A stretch of DNA of 45,492 nt from Akkermansia sp. (lineage in GTDB: Bacteria > Verrucomicrobiota > Verrucomicrobiia > Verrucomicrobiales > Akkermansiaceae), in the NCBI GenBank assembly GCA_030531305.1, contig JAUNNT010000003.1:1-45492 (forward strand). The letters run 5' to 3'. The notes below the pieces were generated by a model. It ran no database searches and had not been told where the DNA came from. It saw only the letters and a list, made by a program, of their open reading frames with translations. Shown here in pieces: positions 8,612-16,741 of the stretch. Every line of letters starts with the position of its first letter. Position 1 is the stretch's first letter. The translations under genes were made by a program, and so were the position numbers.

Positions 8612-8790
8612 AAAAACGCGCGGAGAGCTGCGGGCCTTGGTGCCCCGAACCACTCCGACCCTGACGGGCGGAGTTATGGGGATTGACATGCGGAGGGGGA
8701 CACCCCGCAAGCCAACCAATCCCCATAACCCCGCTTGCCGGGGTGGTTCGTGGCACCAAGGGTTGCATCTCTCTTGCGCCCGTTCGCACC
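8612..8790. repeat. Palindromic element with nested inverted repeats
   Basis: This element occupies most of the gene-free stretch 8378-8833. The arms CCTTGGTGCC... (8635-8656) and ...GGCACCAAGG (8740-8761) match over 22 positions with two mismatches, and similarity extends outwards to about 8612 and 8790 with more differences. Inside, GTTATGGGGATTG (8673-8685) pairs perfectly with CAATCCCCATAAC (8717-8729). Two local hairpins, CTCCG/CGGAG and CCCCG/CGGGG, sit between them. It codes for nothing convincing. It may be a miniature non-autonomous transposable element or a structured intergenic repeat. The rest of the stretch (8378-8611) is lower-GC sequence in which I see no feature. Confidence 0.6.
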
Positions 8791-8833
8791 AATCATTGCC
8801 ACGCCGTTTTATCTCGGTGTAAACGGGCATGAT

Positions 8834-9607
8834 TCACAGCTCCAGCTCCAGGCCGTCGTAGGCGGATTCCATGAAGGGAGGCAGCTCGCGGTTCAACTGG
8901 TCGTACTCCACGTTGTGGCCGGTGTGGGTGACGTAGCCGCGGGTGGGGGAAAGCTCCTGCATGATGGCCATGTTCTCCTCGATGTTGAGGTGGGTGGGGT
9001 GCGGTCGGTAGCGCAGGCCATCCATGGCGATGGCGTCCAGCCCGCGCAATTGGGCGCGGGAGGCGGCGGGCAGTTCCTTCACGTCCGGCAGGTAGGCGAA
9101 GCTCTTGCCGCCGTGGCGGAAGATGTAGCCGTAGGTCTCCACGGTGGCGTGCACCACCGGCACGGGCTCCACGTCGATATCCCCGATGCGGAATGGCTTT
9201 CCCGCATGGTCGTGGGCCTGCGGGCGCATGTATCCCTGGTAGTTGTTGGAGTCCTTGAAGGCCCAGCCGTACATGCGCTTGAGCTGCTCCAGGCAGCGCG
9301 TTCCCGCGTACAGCGGCAGGCGCCCCTCGATGTGCCAGCAGAACGCCCGCATCTCGTCGAACCCCGCCACGTGGTCCAGGTGCTCGTGCGTGTACAGCAC
9401 CGCGGTGATGGCGGTCAGGTTGTGCCGCAGGGCCTGCTCGTGCAGGTCCGGCCCTGCATCCACCAGGATGGTGGTGGCGGGGGTGGATACGGTCACGGAG
9501 GCGCGGAGGCGCTTGTTGCGCGGGTTGGAGGACTTGCAGACCGGGCAGTCGCAGCCGATGACGGGGATGGCGGTGGAGGTGCCGGTGCCGAGGAAAACAA
9601 TGTGCAT
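8834..9607 (-). CDS. MBL-fold hydrolase, PhnP-like
   Basis: A protein of 257 residues from ATG 9607. It opens with HIVFLGTGTSTAIP, then GCDCPVC, the cysteine zinc site seen in PhnP-type enzymes, and has the metallo-beta-lactamase motif THEHLDH with later H/D ligands (VHAT, LPDVKE, THTGHN). PhnP cleaves a cyclic phosphate of phosphoribose in phosphonate breakdown, but no phn genes are nearby, so the substrate may differ; general phosphodiesterase activity is the safe call. The upstream frame continues to 10057 but that is antisense to recN. It is divergent from recN, with which it shares a 67-bp promoter region. Confidence 0.88.
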   Translation of the reverse strand: MHIVFLGTGTSTAIPVIGCDCPVCKSSNPRNKRLRASVTVSTPATTILVDAGPDLHEQALRHNLTAITAVLYTHEHLDHVAGFDEMRAFCWHIEGRLPLYAGTRCLEQLKRMYGWAFKDSNNYQGYMRPQAHDHAGKPFRIGDIDVEPVPVVHATVETYGYIFRHGGKSFAYLPDVKELPAASRAQLRGLDAIAMDGLRYRPHPTHLNIEENMAIMQELSPTRGYVTHTGHNVEYDQLNRELPPFMESAYDGLELEL

Positions 9608-9638
9608 GCGCGAAAAATTTGTTTTATTTTTCCTGACT

Positions 9639-9666
9639 ATTATGCCATAATGCCGGGGAAAGGCAA
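9639..9666 (-). promoter_or_regulatory. Promoter of PhnP-like gene, overlapping recN promoter
   Basis: TTGCCT (9666-9661), 16-nt spacer, CATAAT (9644-9639) on the minus strand. A plus-strand CATAAT for recN lies at 9646-9651, so the two -10 boxes nearly abut head to head and the genes may compete for polymerase. The recN -35 is weak. Confidence 0.4.
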
Positions 9667-9674
9667 CTGAAAAT

Positions 9675-11324
9675 ATGCTTGCGCTGCTCAAGATACGCAA
9701 CCTGGCGCTGGTGGATGAACTGGCGTGGGAGCCGTGCAGCGGCTTCCTGGGCATCACCGGGGAGACCGGGGCCGGGAAGTCCGTGGTGATGGGCGGGATT
9801 GCGCTGGCGCTGGGGGAGCGTGCGGACAAAACGCTCATCCGCAGCGGGGAGACGCAGTGCAGCATCGAGGCCGCGTTCCGCCTGCCGCGCGCGGCGGAGG
9901 TGAACGCCCAGCTGGAGGAGGCGGGCGTGCCGCCCTGCGAGGACGGCGAGCTGCTCATCCGCCGCACCATCACCCCCACCGGCAACAGGCAGTTCATCAA
10001 CAACACCCCCGTCACGCTCGCCCTGCTGAAATCTATCGGCAGCGGGCTGGTGGACATGCACCAGCCGGATTCGCACCGCTCGCTGACCAGTCAGGAGCGG
10101 CAGATGGTGCTGCTGGACGCCTTTGCGGAGGACGCGGAGCTGCTTGCGCGCTACAAGGCGGCATACCGCGCCATGCTGGATGCCCGCGCCGCCTACCGCG
10201 AGCTGCAGGAGAGCGAGATGGCCAACGCGCGGGAAATCGACTTCCTGCAGCACCAGGTGGAGGAGATAGAATCCGCCAACCTCACCGCGGAGGAGGTGGA
10301 GGGTCTGGAGGCCCGCTGGCAGCGCGCCCGCAACGCCGGACGCCTGCGCGACACGGCCGTGCCCATGGCCCAGGCGCTGGACGGCGACGAGGATGCCGTG
10401 CTGCCGCGTCTGCACCGCCTCATCCGCAGCGCGCACGACTTGGAACGCCTGGACGCCGCGGCCGCCAAGTGGCTGGAGCCGCTCAACAGCGCGCTGGAGG
10501 AGCTGGGCGACGTGGCGGCATCCCTGCGCGACTACGCGGACGGGCTGGACGCCGACCCCGCGGAGGCCGCCGCGCTGGAGGAGCGCGTGGCCACGCTCGA
10601 CACCCTGAAACGCAAGTATGGCGCGGATTTCGCCGCCATTCAGGAACACCTGCAGGCATGCCGCGAGAAGCTGGATTCCATCGCCAACCGCGAGGAACGC
10701 CTAGCGGAACTGGAGGCCGAGCAGCAGGCCGCGGAAGCCGCCGTGGCAGAGGCCGGAAAGGCGCTCTCCGCCGCGCGCCGCAAGGCCGCCCCGCGTCTGG
10801 AAAAAGATTTCCTCACCCACGCCGCGCAGCTGGGCTTCAAGCAGTCGCTCTTCACCGTGCAGCTCACGGAAACGGAACCGGGGCCGCAGGGCATGGATGA
10901 AATCGAGGTGCTGTTCGGCCCCAATCCCGGCGAGCCGGTGAAGCCGCTGCGCCTCATCGCCTCCAGCGGCGAGCTCGCCCGCGTGATGCTCGCCCTCAAG
11001 AGCGCCCTCGCCAAACAGGACGACACACCCCTGCTCATCTTCGATGAAATCGACGCCAACGTGGGCGGCGAAATCGCCCGCGCCGTGGGCATGAAGATGC
11101 GCGAGCTGGGGCGCGACCACCAGGTTATCGCCATCACCCACTTCCCGCAGGTGGCCGCGCTGGCCGACCACCACTACCTCATCTCCAAGGCCACCGAGGC
11201 CGGCCGCACCACCTCCAAACTGCAGGAGGTGCGCGCCGACGCCCGCGTGGCGGAGCTGGTGCGCATGCTCGGCTCCCACGGCAAAGAGGCGGAAGCCCAC
11301 GCCAGAACCCTGCTCCAGGCATGA
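9675..11324 (+). CDS. recN: DNA repair protein RecN
   Basis: A protein of 549 residues, normal length. It is an SMC-like ATPase acting in double-strand break repair. Walker A is GETGAGKS (29-36). The central section (about 150-370) is alanine/glutamate-rich coiled coil. The C-terminal ATPase half has SSGELARVMLALK (signature) and LLIFDEID (Walker B, about 453-460), then ITHFPQVAALAD. The start is ATG 9675, 23 nt after the -10 box. The stop codon overlaps the start of umuD by 4 nt (ATGA), so a repair gene and an SOS-type processing gene are coupled. Confidence 0.96.
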   Translation: MLALLKIRNLALVDELAWEPCSGFLGITGETGAGKSVVMGGIALALGERADKTLIRSGETQCSIEAAFRLPRAAEVNAQLEEAGVPPCEDGELLIRRTITPTGNRQFINNTPVTLALLKSIGSGLVDMHQPDSHRSLTSQERQMVLLDAFAEDAELLARYKAAYRAMLDARAAYRELQESEMANAREIDFLQHQVEEIESANLTAEEVEGLEARWQRARNAGRLRDTAVPMAQALDGDEDAVLPRLHRLIRSAHDLERLDAAAAKWLEPLNSALEELGDVAASLRDYADGLDADPAEAAALEERVATLDTLKRKYGADFAAIQEHLQACREKLDSIANREERLAELEAEQQAAEAAVAEAGKALSAARRKAAPRLEKDFLTHAAQLGFKQSLFTVQLTETEPGPQGMDEIEVLFGPNPGEPVKPLRLIASSGELARVMLALKSALAKQDDTPLLIFDEIDANVGGEIARAVGMKMRELGRDHQVIAITHFPQVAALADHHYLISKATEAGRTTSKLQEVRADARVAELVRMLGSHGKEAEAHARTLLQA

Positions 11325-11734
11325 ACGGGGACGACTCCAGCCATGCGGAAATCCCGCTGTTCGCGGAGGGCGTGGCCGCCGGGTTCCCCTCCCCCGCCAT
11401 GGGGGATTTGAACGGCACGCTGGACCTCAACCGCCTCTGCATCACCCATCCCGCCGCAACCTACTTCGTGCGCGCGCGCGGCGACAGCATGGTGGGCGCC
11501 GGAATCGACGACGGCGACATCCTGGTGGTGGACCGCAGCCTCACCCCCACCAACAGGCGCATCATCATCGCCTCCGTCAACGGCGAATTCACCGTGAAGC
11601 GCTTCGAGAAAACCGCCACGCGCATGCGTCTGCTGCCGGAAAACCCCGCCTACAAACCCATCACCATCACCCCGGAGCTCGGCGCGGAATTCTTCGGCGT
11701 GGTCACGTTCATCATCAAGCGGACCGCGCCGTAG
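11321..11734 (+). CDS. umuD: UmuD-like LexA-family self-cleaving protein
   Basis: A protein of 137 residues, the length of UmuD. The cleavage site AAG is at about 19-21 followed by FPSPA, exactly as in UmuD. The catalytic serine S56 (RGDSM) and lysine K93 (FTVKRF) are 37 residues apart, the same spacing as S60/K97 of E. coli UmuD. There is no DNA-binding domain, so it is not LexA itself. UmuD processing activates DNA polymerase V; no umuC follows here, so the partner must be elsewhere. It overlaps recN by 4 nt, implying a damage-response operon. Confidence 0.93.
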   Translation: MNGDDSSHAEIPLFAEGVAAGFPSPAMGDLNGTLDLNRLCITHPAATYFVRARGDSMVGAGIDDGDILVVDRSLTPTNRRIIIASVNGEFTVKRFEKTATRMRLLPENPAYKPITITPELGAEFFGVVTFIIKRTAP

Positions 11735-11737
11735 GGA

Positions 11738-11759
11738 GGCGCCCAACGCCATTTTTTTT
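11738..11759 (+). terminator. Likely terminator of recN-umuD
   Basis: A short GC stem GGCG (11738-11741) / CGCC (11747-11750) is followed by ATTTTTTTT. The stem is only 4 bp, but the T-run is strong and lies 4 nt after the umuD stop. Confidence 0.5.
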
Positions 11760-11779
11760 GCAAAAACGAGAAATTTTGC

Positions 11780-11808
11780 TTGCCTTTACTAAAAAGTCGG
11801 AGTATAAA
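11780..11808 (+). promoter_or_regulatory. Promoter of small basic protein gene
   Basis: TTGCCT (11780-11785), 17-nt spacer, TATAAA (11803-11808). Fifty-five nucleotides separate it from the ATG, a much longer leader than at most promoters in this window. Confidence 0.6.
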
Positions 11809-11863
11809 TTGCCGCCCGCACCGCGAGGGTGCGAATTCAACCTTCTAACAACAAGTACAGATT

Positions 11864-12019
11864 ATGTCCAAGCATTCCACACTGAAAGCCACCGGTACCG
11901 TGGGCGGCAAGCGTTCCGTCCTCAAGCGTTTTGAACGTGTCAAGCTCATGAAGGAGCGCGGCCAGTGGAAAGAGGGCCAGAGCCCGATCGGCCTGCCCAA
12001 GACCAAGTTTGAATCCTGA
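11864..12019 (+). CDS. Small basic protein (Verrucomicrobia/Chlamydiae type)
   Basis: A 51-residue protein, too short for a standard ORF cut-off. It starts MSKHSTLKATG, has a core KRSVLKRFERVKLMKERGQW and ends GLPKTKFES; lysine and arginine dominate. It resembles the conserved small basic protein family of Verrucomicrobia and Chlamydiae (TIGR04137-like), whose function is not settled; ribosome or RNA association would fit the charge. It stands alone as a monocistronic unit with its own good promoter and a strong terminator (12052-12086), the arrangement of an abundant protein. It is one of the best phylum pointers in the window. Confidence 0.85.
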   Translation: MSKHSTLKATGTVGGKRSVLKRFERVKLMKERGQWKEGQSPIGLPKTKFES

Positions 12020-12051
12020 TTCCTGCCCGCCGAGGCAGAACCCGCCTTTCC

Positions 12052-12086
12052 GAGCCTCCGGTTGCACAACCGCGAGGCTCCTTTTA
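12052..12086 (+). terminator. Intrinsic terminator of small basic protein gene
   Basis: GAGCCTC (12052-12058) pairs with GAGGCTC (12074-12080), with inner GGTTG/CAACC extending the stem; CTTTTAT follows. Confidence 0.8.
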
Positions 12087-12117
12087 TCCCAACCCTTTCC
12101 TTTACTTTCCCACAGAC

Positions 12118-13470
12118 ATGCCGGAAGAAGAGACATACCCCGCCGCGCCGGAAGGCAGCGTGCGCATCAACAAATACCTCGCCTCCTGCGGCTTCGAGTC
12201 CCGCCGCGCAGCCGACAAAATCATTGCAGAGGGCCGCGTGGAGGTGAACGGCCAGCGCGTGGACACCCCCGGGCTGCGCGTGCTGCCCACCGATTTCGTG
12301 AAGGTGGACGGCCACCACGTCACCCCCAAGGCGGTGGAGACGATACTGCTCAACAAGCCGCGCGGGTACGTGTGCAGCCGCGAGGCGCAGGGCGCCAAGG
12401 GCACGGTGTACGACCTGCTGCCGCCCAAGTGCCGCCACCTGAACTACGCGGGGCGGCTGGACACGGACAGCGAGGGCTTGATCATCTTCACGAACGACGG
12501 CGACCTGATGCAGAAGGTGCCGCATCCGCACCACGGTGTGGAGAAGGAATACTGGGTGACGCTGGACCAGGCGTTCGACGGCAGCGTGCTCATCCAGCTG
12601 CTCAAGGGGCTGCGTCTGCCGGAGGGCCAGGCCAAGGCCAAGTACGTTTCCCGCCTGTCGGCCCGCCGCGCGTGCGTGGTGCTGGAACAGGGGCTCAAGC
12701 GCCAGGTGCGCCAGATGTTCGCATGCCTCGGCCTGCGCGTGAAGAAGCTGGTGCGCGTGCGTATCGGCTCGCTCTGGGGCGGTGATTTGGAGCCCGGCCA
12801 CTGCGCCCTGCTCACCGAGGAGCAGGTGGCCCAGCTCACCACCAATCCCCCGCGCAGAAAGGGGCTCATGGGCGCCCAGCAGGTCTTCAAGCCGCGTCCC
12901 GAACCCTCCGCCGACGCTCCCGCCAAGGAGACGCGCGACGAGGACGAGGGATACGTTTTCAACCCCGCCGACTTCGAGACCGAGGAGGAGGCGCTGGAAT
13001 CTTCCACCAAGTACGCGGAGGGAGAATCCCTGGAGCCGGAGCGCCCGCTGCGCGGGCCGCGTCCCTTCGGCCGCGTGCCGCACGCCCCCCGTTTCCGCGA
13101 GGACAGGGGCGGACGCGGAGAACGCGGCGACCGCCGCGAGCACCGCGGGTTCCAGCGCGACGACCGCCGCGGCGGGTTCCGTCCGCGCGGAGGAGAGAGA
13201 ACTTTCGGCAACCGACGCTTCCAGCGCCGCGACGACGACAACGGCGGGGAACGCCGCACCTTCGGCCCGCGCCGCTTTGAACGCCGCGACGACAACAGCA
13301 ACGGCGAGCGCCGCGGGTTTGGCGAGCGTCGCTCCTTTGGCGGCGGCAGGCGCTTCGAGCGCCGCGACGGCGAGCGCCGCGGGTTCGGCAACCATGGCGA
13401 CCACGGAGGACGCGGCGGAAACCGCGGGGGCTTCGGAGGCCGCGGCGGCGGCAGGTCTTTCCACCGCTAA
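12118..13470 (+). CDS. RsuA/RluB-family rRNA pseudouridine synthase with Arg/Gly-rich tail
   Basis: A protein of 450 residues. Residues about 14-60 are an S4 RNA-binding domain (RINKYLASCGFESRR). The catalytic domain follows, with the nucleophilic aspartate D115 in GRLDTDSEGL and the family motif LKRQVRQMF. It converts a uridine of rRNA (RluB- or RsuA-type site) to pseudouridine. The enzyme proper ends near residue 250. Acidic linker sequence follows, and the last 120 residues are arginine/glycine/phenylalanine-rich (repeats like ERRGFG, RRFERRD, GGRGG), resembling RGG boxes that bind RNA or drive condensation. That tail is far longer than in standard RluB. ATG 12118 lies shortly after the terminator of the preceding gene. 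Confidence 0.92.
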   Translation: MPEEETYPAAPEGSVRINKYLASCGFESRRAADKIIAEGRVEVNGQRVDTPGLRVLPTDFVKVDGHHVTPKAVETILLNKPRGYVCSREAQGAKGTVYDLLPPKCRHLNYAGRLDTDSEGLIIFTNDGDLMQKVPHPHHGVEKEYWVTLDQAFDGSVLIQLLKGLRLPEGQAKAKYVSRLSARRACVVLEQGLKRQVRQMFACLGLRVKKLVRVRIGSLWGGDLEPGHCALLTEEQVAQLTTNPPRRKGLMGAQQVFKPRPEPSADAPAKETRDEDEGYVFNPADFETEEEALESSTKYAEGESLEPERPLRGPRPFGRVPHAPRFREDRGGRGERGDRREHRGFQRDDRRGGFRPRGGERTFGNRRFQRRDDDNGGERRTFGPRRFERRDDNSNGERRGFGERRSFGGGRRFERRDGERRGFGNHGDHGGRGGNRGGFGGRGGGRSFHR

Positions 13471-13495
13471 AGGAAAAACTTTCCTGAACAACAAC

Positions 13496-14845
13496 ATGCT
13501 GCGCGCGTTCCTCATCACCATCATGCTGGCGGCGGCACCCCTGCTCTCCGCGCAGGAGGAGCGCCCGCTCAGCTGCGACGATGCCAAGCTGGAGGAAGCC
13601 CTGGCGGATTTGAAGAAGGAGGCGGAGGAGAACGGCGGCAGCCCGCGCGCCGCCCGCCAGGTCTACCTGCGCTACGACTTCGCCGGGCACCGTCCGCAGG
13701 CGGAGGCCTGGGCGCAGAAGTTCATCTCCATGCTCACGGAGAAATCTGCCCAAGGCAACCCCAAGGCCATGCTGAACCTGGCCTACCTCTACCTGCAGGG
13801 AGACCCCGTGGTGCCGGCGGATGCAGACAAGGCGATGCTGTGGCTCAAATCCGCGGAGGCGGCGGAGGATTCCGCTGCCTGCATCATGCTCGCCGGCATC
13901 TACAACGCCCAGAACAAGCCGGACGAGGCCGACAAGGCCTACCGCCACGCCTTCGCCATCTATGAGAAGCGCGCCGCGGAGGGCAACACCGCCTGCAAGC
14001 TGCGCATGGCGGATATGCTCTACCAAGGCATGGGCGTGCAGCGGGATGCCGACCGCGCCGTGAAAATCTACGAGGAGCTGGCGGAAAAGGACGACCCGAC
14101 CGCCCTCGCCGAGCTTTTCCGCATCTACGTCAAGACCCCGAACAACACGCTGAAGGCCCTGGAATACGCCCGCCGCCTGGCGGATGCCGGTGATGCCAAG
14201 ATGGCCTACCTCATGTACTGCGAGCTCATGCGCGGAAACAACCTGGAGCACGACGAGACCGCCGCCGCCAAGTACCTGGAAACCGCCATCAAGGAGCCCC
14301 ACCCCTTCCCGGAGGCCCTCTACCAGAAAGGCTGGGACGCCGAGGGCGCGGGTGATGCCCAAGCCGCCATCCCCTTCTACGAGCGAGCCATCACCATGGG
14401 GCACGACCGCGCCCGCACCCGTCTGGCGCTCATCCTCATGAACGGCGCACAGGGCGACGACGGTCGGGAGCGCGGCCTGAAGATGCTGGAGGAATCCGCC
14501 CTCCAGTACAACTCCCCCTACTCCGCCTACGAGCTGGCCCTGCACTACAACCGTGAGGGCGATTCCACGCAGGCCGACGAGTGGTACATCAAGGCCAGCG
14601 ACCGCGGGTACGCTCCCGCCATGGGCCGCCGCGGGTTCCTGCACCTCAACCCCTTCTCCCCCGTGGAATGGAGCCCCACCCTGGCCTACCGCTGGTGGAA
14701 ACAGGGCGAGCGCGCGGAAGATCCCACCTGCATCCGCTACATCAACATCTACCTGTACGTGTTCATCCCGCTCCTGGTGGTGCTTGTCTGCACCCTGCCC
14801 CTGCTCCTGCTGCGCTCCGTCGCCAAGCGCAAAAAGGCGGCATGA
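13496..14845 (+). CDS. Secreted/membrane Sel1-repeat (TPR-like) protein
   Basis: A protein of 449 residues. A signal peptide covers about residues 1-19 (LRAFLITIMLAAAPLLSAQ). The body is a series of Sel1-type repeats of about 36 residues, with patterns such as GNPKAMLNLAYLYLQGD, AACIMLAGIYN, ACKLRMADMLYQGMGVQ and ARTRLALILMNGAQGD. A transmembrane helix at about 417-441 precedes the basic end RSVAKRKKAA. It is thus a scaffold outside the membrane with a C-terminal anchor and a short cytoplasmic tail. The frame is open upstream through the RluB-type gene; ATG 13496 is chosen because the signal peptide starts there. Its partner is unknown. Confidence 0.85.
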   Translation: MLRAFLITIMLAAAPLLSAQEERPLSCDDAKLEEALADLKKEAEENGGSPRAARQVYLRYDFAGHRPQAEAWAQKFISMLTEKSAQGNPKAMLNLAYLYLQGDPVVPADADKAMLWLKSAEAAEDSAACIMLAGIYNAQNKPDEADKAYRHAFAIYEKRAAEGNTACKLRMADMLYQGMGVQRDADRAVKIYEELAEKDDPTALAELFRIYVKTPNNTLKALEYARRLADAGDAKMAYLMYCELMRGNNLEHDETAAAKYLETAIKEPHPFPEALYQKGWDAEGAGDAQAAIPFYERAITMGHDRARTRLALILMNGAQGDDGRERGLKMLEESALQYNSPYSAYELALHYNREGDSTQADEWYIKASDRGYAPAMGRRGFLHLNPFSPVEWSPTLAYRWWKQGERAEDPTCIRYINIYLYVFIPLLVVLVCTLPLLLLRSVAKRKKAA

Positions 14846-14874
14846 GCCCGATGAATTGAGGTTGGCGTTTTTTC

Positions 14875-14904
14875 TTGCGTGCGCGCGCGTGTGCGTGCTA
14901 TAAT
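14875..14904 (+). promoter_or_regulatory. Promoter of ABC exporter operon with alternating Y-R spacer
   Basis: TTGCGT (14875-14880), 18-nt spacer, TATAAT (14899-14904), then 11 nt to ATG 14916. From 14876 to 14898 every step alternates pyrimidine and purine (TG/CG/CA-type), which favours left-handed Z-DNA under negative supercoiling. The 5' leader would be about 4-5 nt. Confidence 0.6.
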
Positions 14905-14915
14905 GGCCGCGCGAT

Positions 14916-15857
14916 ATGAGTATGGTGACAGCGCAGCACTTGCACAAGAGTTTCGGCCGCTTTGTGGCGGTGCGGGACGCCGACTTCTCCATCGACAAGG
15001 GCGAGATTGTGGGATTCCTGGGGCCGAACGGGGCCGGGAAGACCACGACGATGAAGATGCTCACGGGCTACCTGCCGCCCAGCAGCGGAACGGCCAGCAT
15101 AGCAGGGTACGACATCATCGACCAGCCGCTGGAGGCGCGACGCCACCTGGGCTACATGCCGGAGAACGTGCCGCTGTACGAGGACATGCGGGTGTACGAC
15201 TACCTGGAGTACCGCGCCAAGCTGAAGGGCATCTGCGGCTCCAGCGTGCGCCAGCAGGTGGGCTGGGCCATCGACCGCTGCGGCCTGGAGCCCAAGCGCA
15301 AGAACATGATCAGCACGCTCTCCAAGGGCTACCGCCAGCGCACGGGCCTGGCGGACGCGCTGCTGGGCAACCCGGACCTGCTCATCCTGGACGAGCCGAC
15401 GAACGGGCTGGACCCGAACCAAATCCGCCAGATACGCGAGCTGATACGCTCGCTGGCGGAGGAGCACACCGTCATCCTGTCCACCCACATCCTCAGCGAG
15501 GTGGAGATGATCTGCAACAAGGTCATCATCATCGACCAAGGCGACATCAAGGCCGCGGACACCCCCGCCAGGCTCACCGCCGGGCTGCGCGCCGCAGGCC
15601 GCGTGTCCCTGGAGTTCAAAGGCGAGCTGGCCCCCGTGGTGCAGGAGCTGGAGTCGTTCGAGCCCATCAAGAAAGTGATGGTGGAGGACGACCGCGGCGA
15701 CGGCTGGCACCGCCTGGTGCTGCGGGCGGAGCCGGGCACGGACACGCGCGAGAAGGCGGCGGCTGTGGTGGCGGCGCACGGCGGCACGCTGCGGCACCTG
15801 TACCGCCACATCCCGAGCCTGGAGGACGTGTTCGTGGAAATGACCCGCCGAGACTGA
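14916..15857 (+). CDS. ABC transporter ATP-binding protein, GldA-like
   Basis: A protein of 313 residues. Walker A GPNGAGKTTT lies near residue 40, the signature is LSKGYRQRTGLADALL, and Walker B LLILDEPTNGLD is followed by the switch histidine in STHILSEVEM. This is the DRA/CcmA-type exporter ATPase class. Together with the two genes downstream it forms a GldA-GldF-GldG-like set, known for gliding in Bacteroidetes but widespread in non-gliding Verrucomicrobia, where the substrate is unknown. The first of two close in-frame ATGs (14916, 14922) is preferred; a promoter ends 11 nt upstream. It is the first gene of a 13-kb operon. Confidence 0.93.
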   Translation: MSMVTAQHLHKSFGRFVAVRDADFSIDKGEIVGFLGPNGAGKTTTMKMLTGYLPPSSGTASIAGYDIIDQPLEARRHLGYMPENVPLYEDMRVYDYLEYRAKLKGICGSSVRQQVGWAIDRCGLEPKRKNMISTLSKGYRQRTGLADALLGNPDLLILDEPTNGLDPNQIRQIRELIRSLAEEHTVILSTHILSEVEMICNKVIIIDQGDIKAADTPARLTAGLRAAGRVSLEFKGELAPVVQELESFEPIKKVMVEDDRGDGWHRLVLRAEPGTDTREKAAAVVAAHGGTLRHLYRHIPSLEDVFVEMTRRD

Positions 15858-15885
15858 CAACCATACACCCCCTTCCCTTTCCGTC

Positions 15886-16713
15886 ATGGCAGAAACCACA
15901 CCATCCACCGGCATCAAGCGTTCGCGCAGCAGCTTTCGCTCGTTCCTCACCATCTTCTTCAAGGAGCTGCGCTCCTACCTCTGCACACCGTTCGGCTGGG
16001 TCATCCTGGGATGCACCATGGCCCTGCAGGGCTTCTGGCTGCAGGCGGTGCTGCAAACCATGGCGAAAGCCACGGGCGAGAGCGTGATGTACTACATGCT
16101 CGGCAACGTGAACTTCTGGTTCTATTTCATCTTCATCTTCCCGCTCATCACCATGCGCACGTTCGCGGACGAGGAACGGCAGGGCACGCTGGAGGGCCTG
16201 CTGACCGCGCCCGTGACCACCGGGCAGATTGTGCTGGGCAAGTATTTCGCGGCGTACGTGTTCTACCTGCTGCTGTGGCTGCCGATGTACCTGTACCCGT
16301 GGATGAGCGAGATCGGCAACTGGTACACGAGCGTGCGCTACGGCATCACGCCGGAGGGCTGCATCACCTACACGCTGGCGGACTGGGTGGGCCCGTACTG
16401 CATCCTGGCGCTGGCGGGCGCGTTCTTCATCGCGCTGGGCGTGCTGTGCTCCGCGCTCACGCGCAGCCAAATCATCGCGGGCATCATCACCACCTGCCTC
16501 ATGATCATGTTCTACTTCCTGGGCCGCGTGACCGAGCTGTGGGGCGAGTTCCCCGCCGCGCCCGCGTTCCACTACCTCTCCTGCACGGAGCAGGTGAGCG
16601 CCTTCTCCCGCGGCCTGCTGGACACCCGCCCCGCGGTGCTCTACATCACCCTGACCGTGTTCACGCTGGCGCTCACCAAGCGCATTGTGGACTACCGCCG
16701 CTGGCACCGATAA
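15886..16713 (+). CDS. ABC transporter permease, GldF-like
   Basis: A protein of 275 residues with six predicted membrane segments after a cytoplasmic N-terminus of about 35 residues. The family pattern KELRSYLCTPFGWVILG opens it, and EERQGTLEGLLTAPVT is the coupling region typical of ABC-2 permeases of the GldF/NosY type. It forms the membrane pore for the ATPase encoded 28 nt upstream. The next gene starts 28 nt downstream. Confidence 0.92.
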   Translation: MAETTPSTGIKRSRSSFRSFLTIFFKELRSYLCTPFGWVILGCTMALQGFWLQAVLQTMAKATGESVMYYMLGNVNFWFYFIFIFPLITMRTFADEERQGTLEGLLTAPVTTGQIVLGKYFAAYVFYLLLWLPMYLYPWMSEIGNWYTSVRYGITPEGCITYTLADWVGPYCILALAGAFFIALGVLCSALTRSQIIAGIITTCLMIMFYFLGRVTELWGEFPAAPAFHYLSCTEQVSAFSRGLLDTRPAVLYITLTVFTLALTKRIVDYRRWHR

Positions 16714-16741
16714 ACGCTAAAAACCTTTTCTCATTTCATCC

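Noticed and set aside
11321..11734. LexA repressor
   Set aside because: It has the cleavage and catalytic residues but lacks the N-terminal DNA-binding domain, and its length matches UmuD.
12959..15064. A 701-codon open frame on the minus strand
   Set aside because: It crosses three real plus-strand genes and their promoters, with low-complexity composition and no domain.
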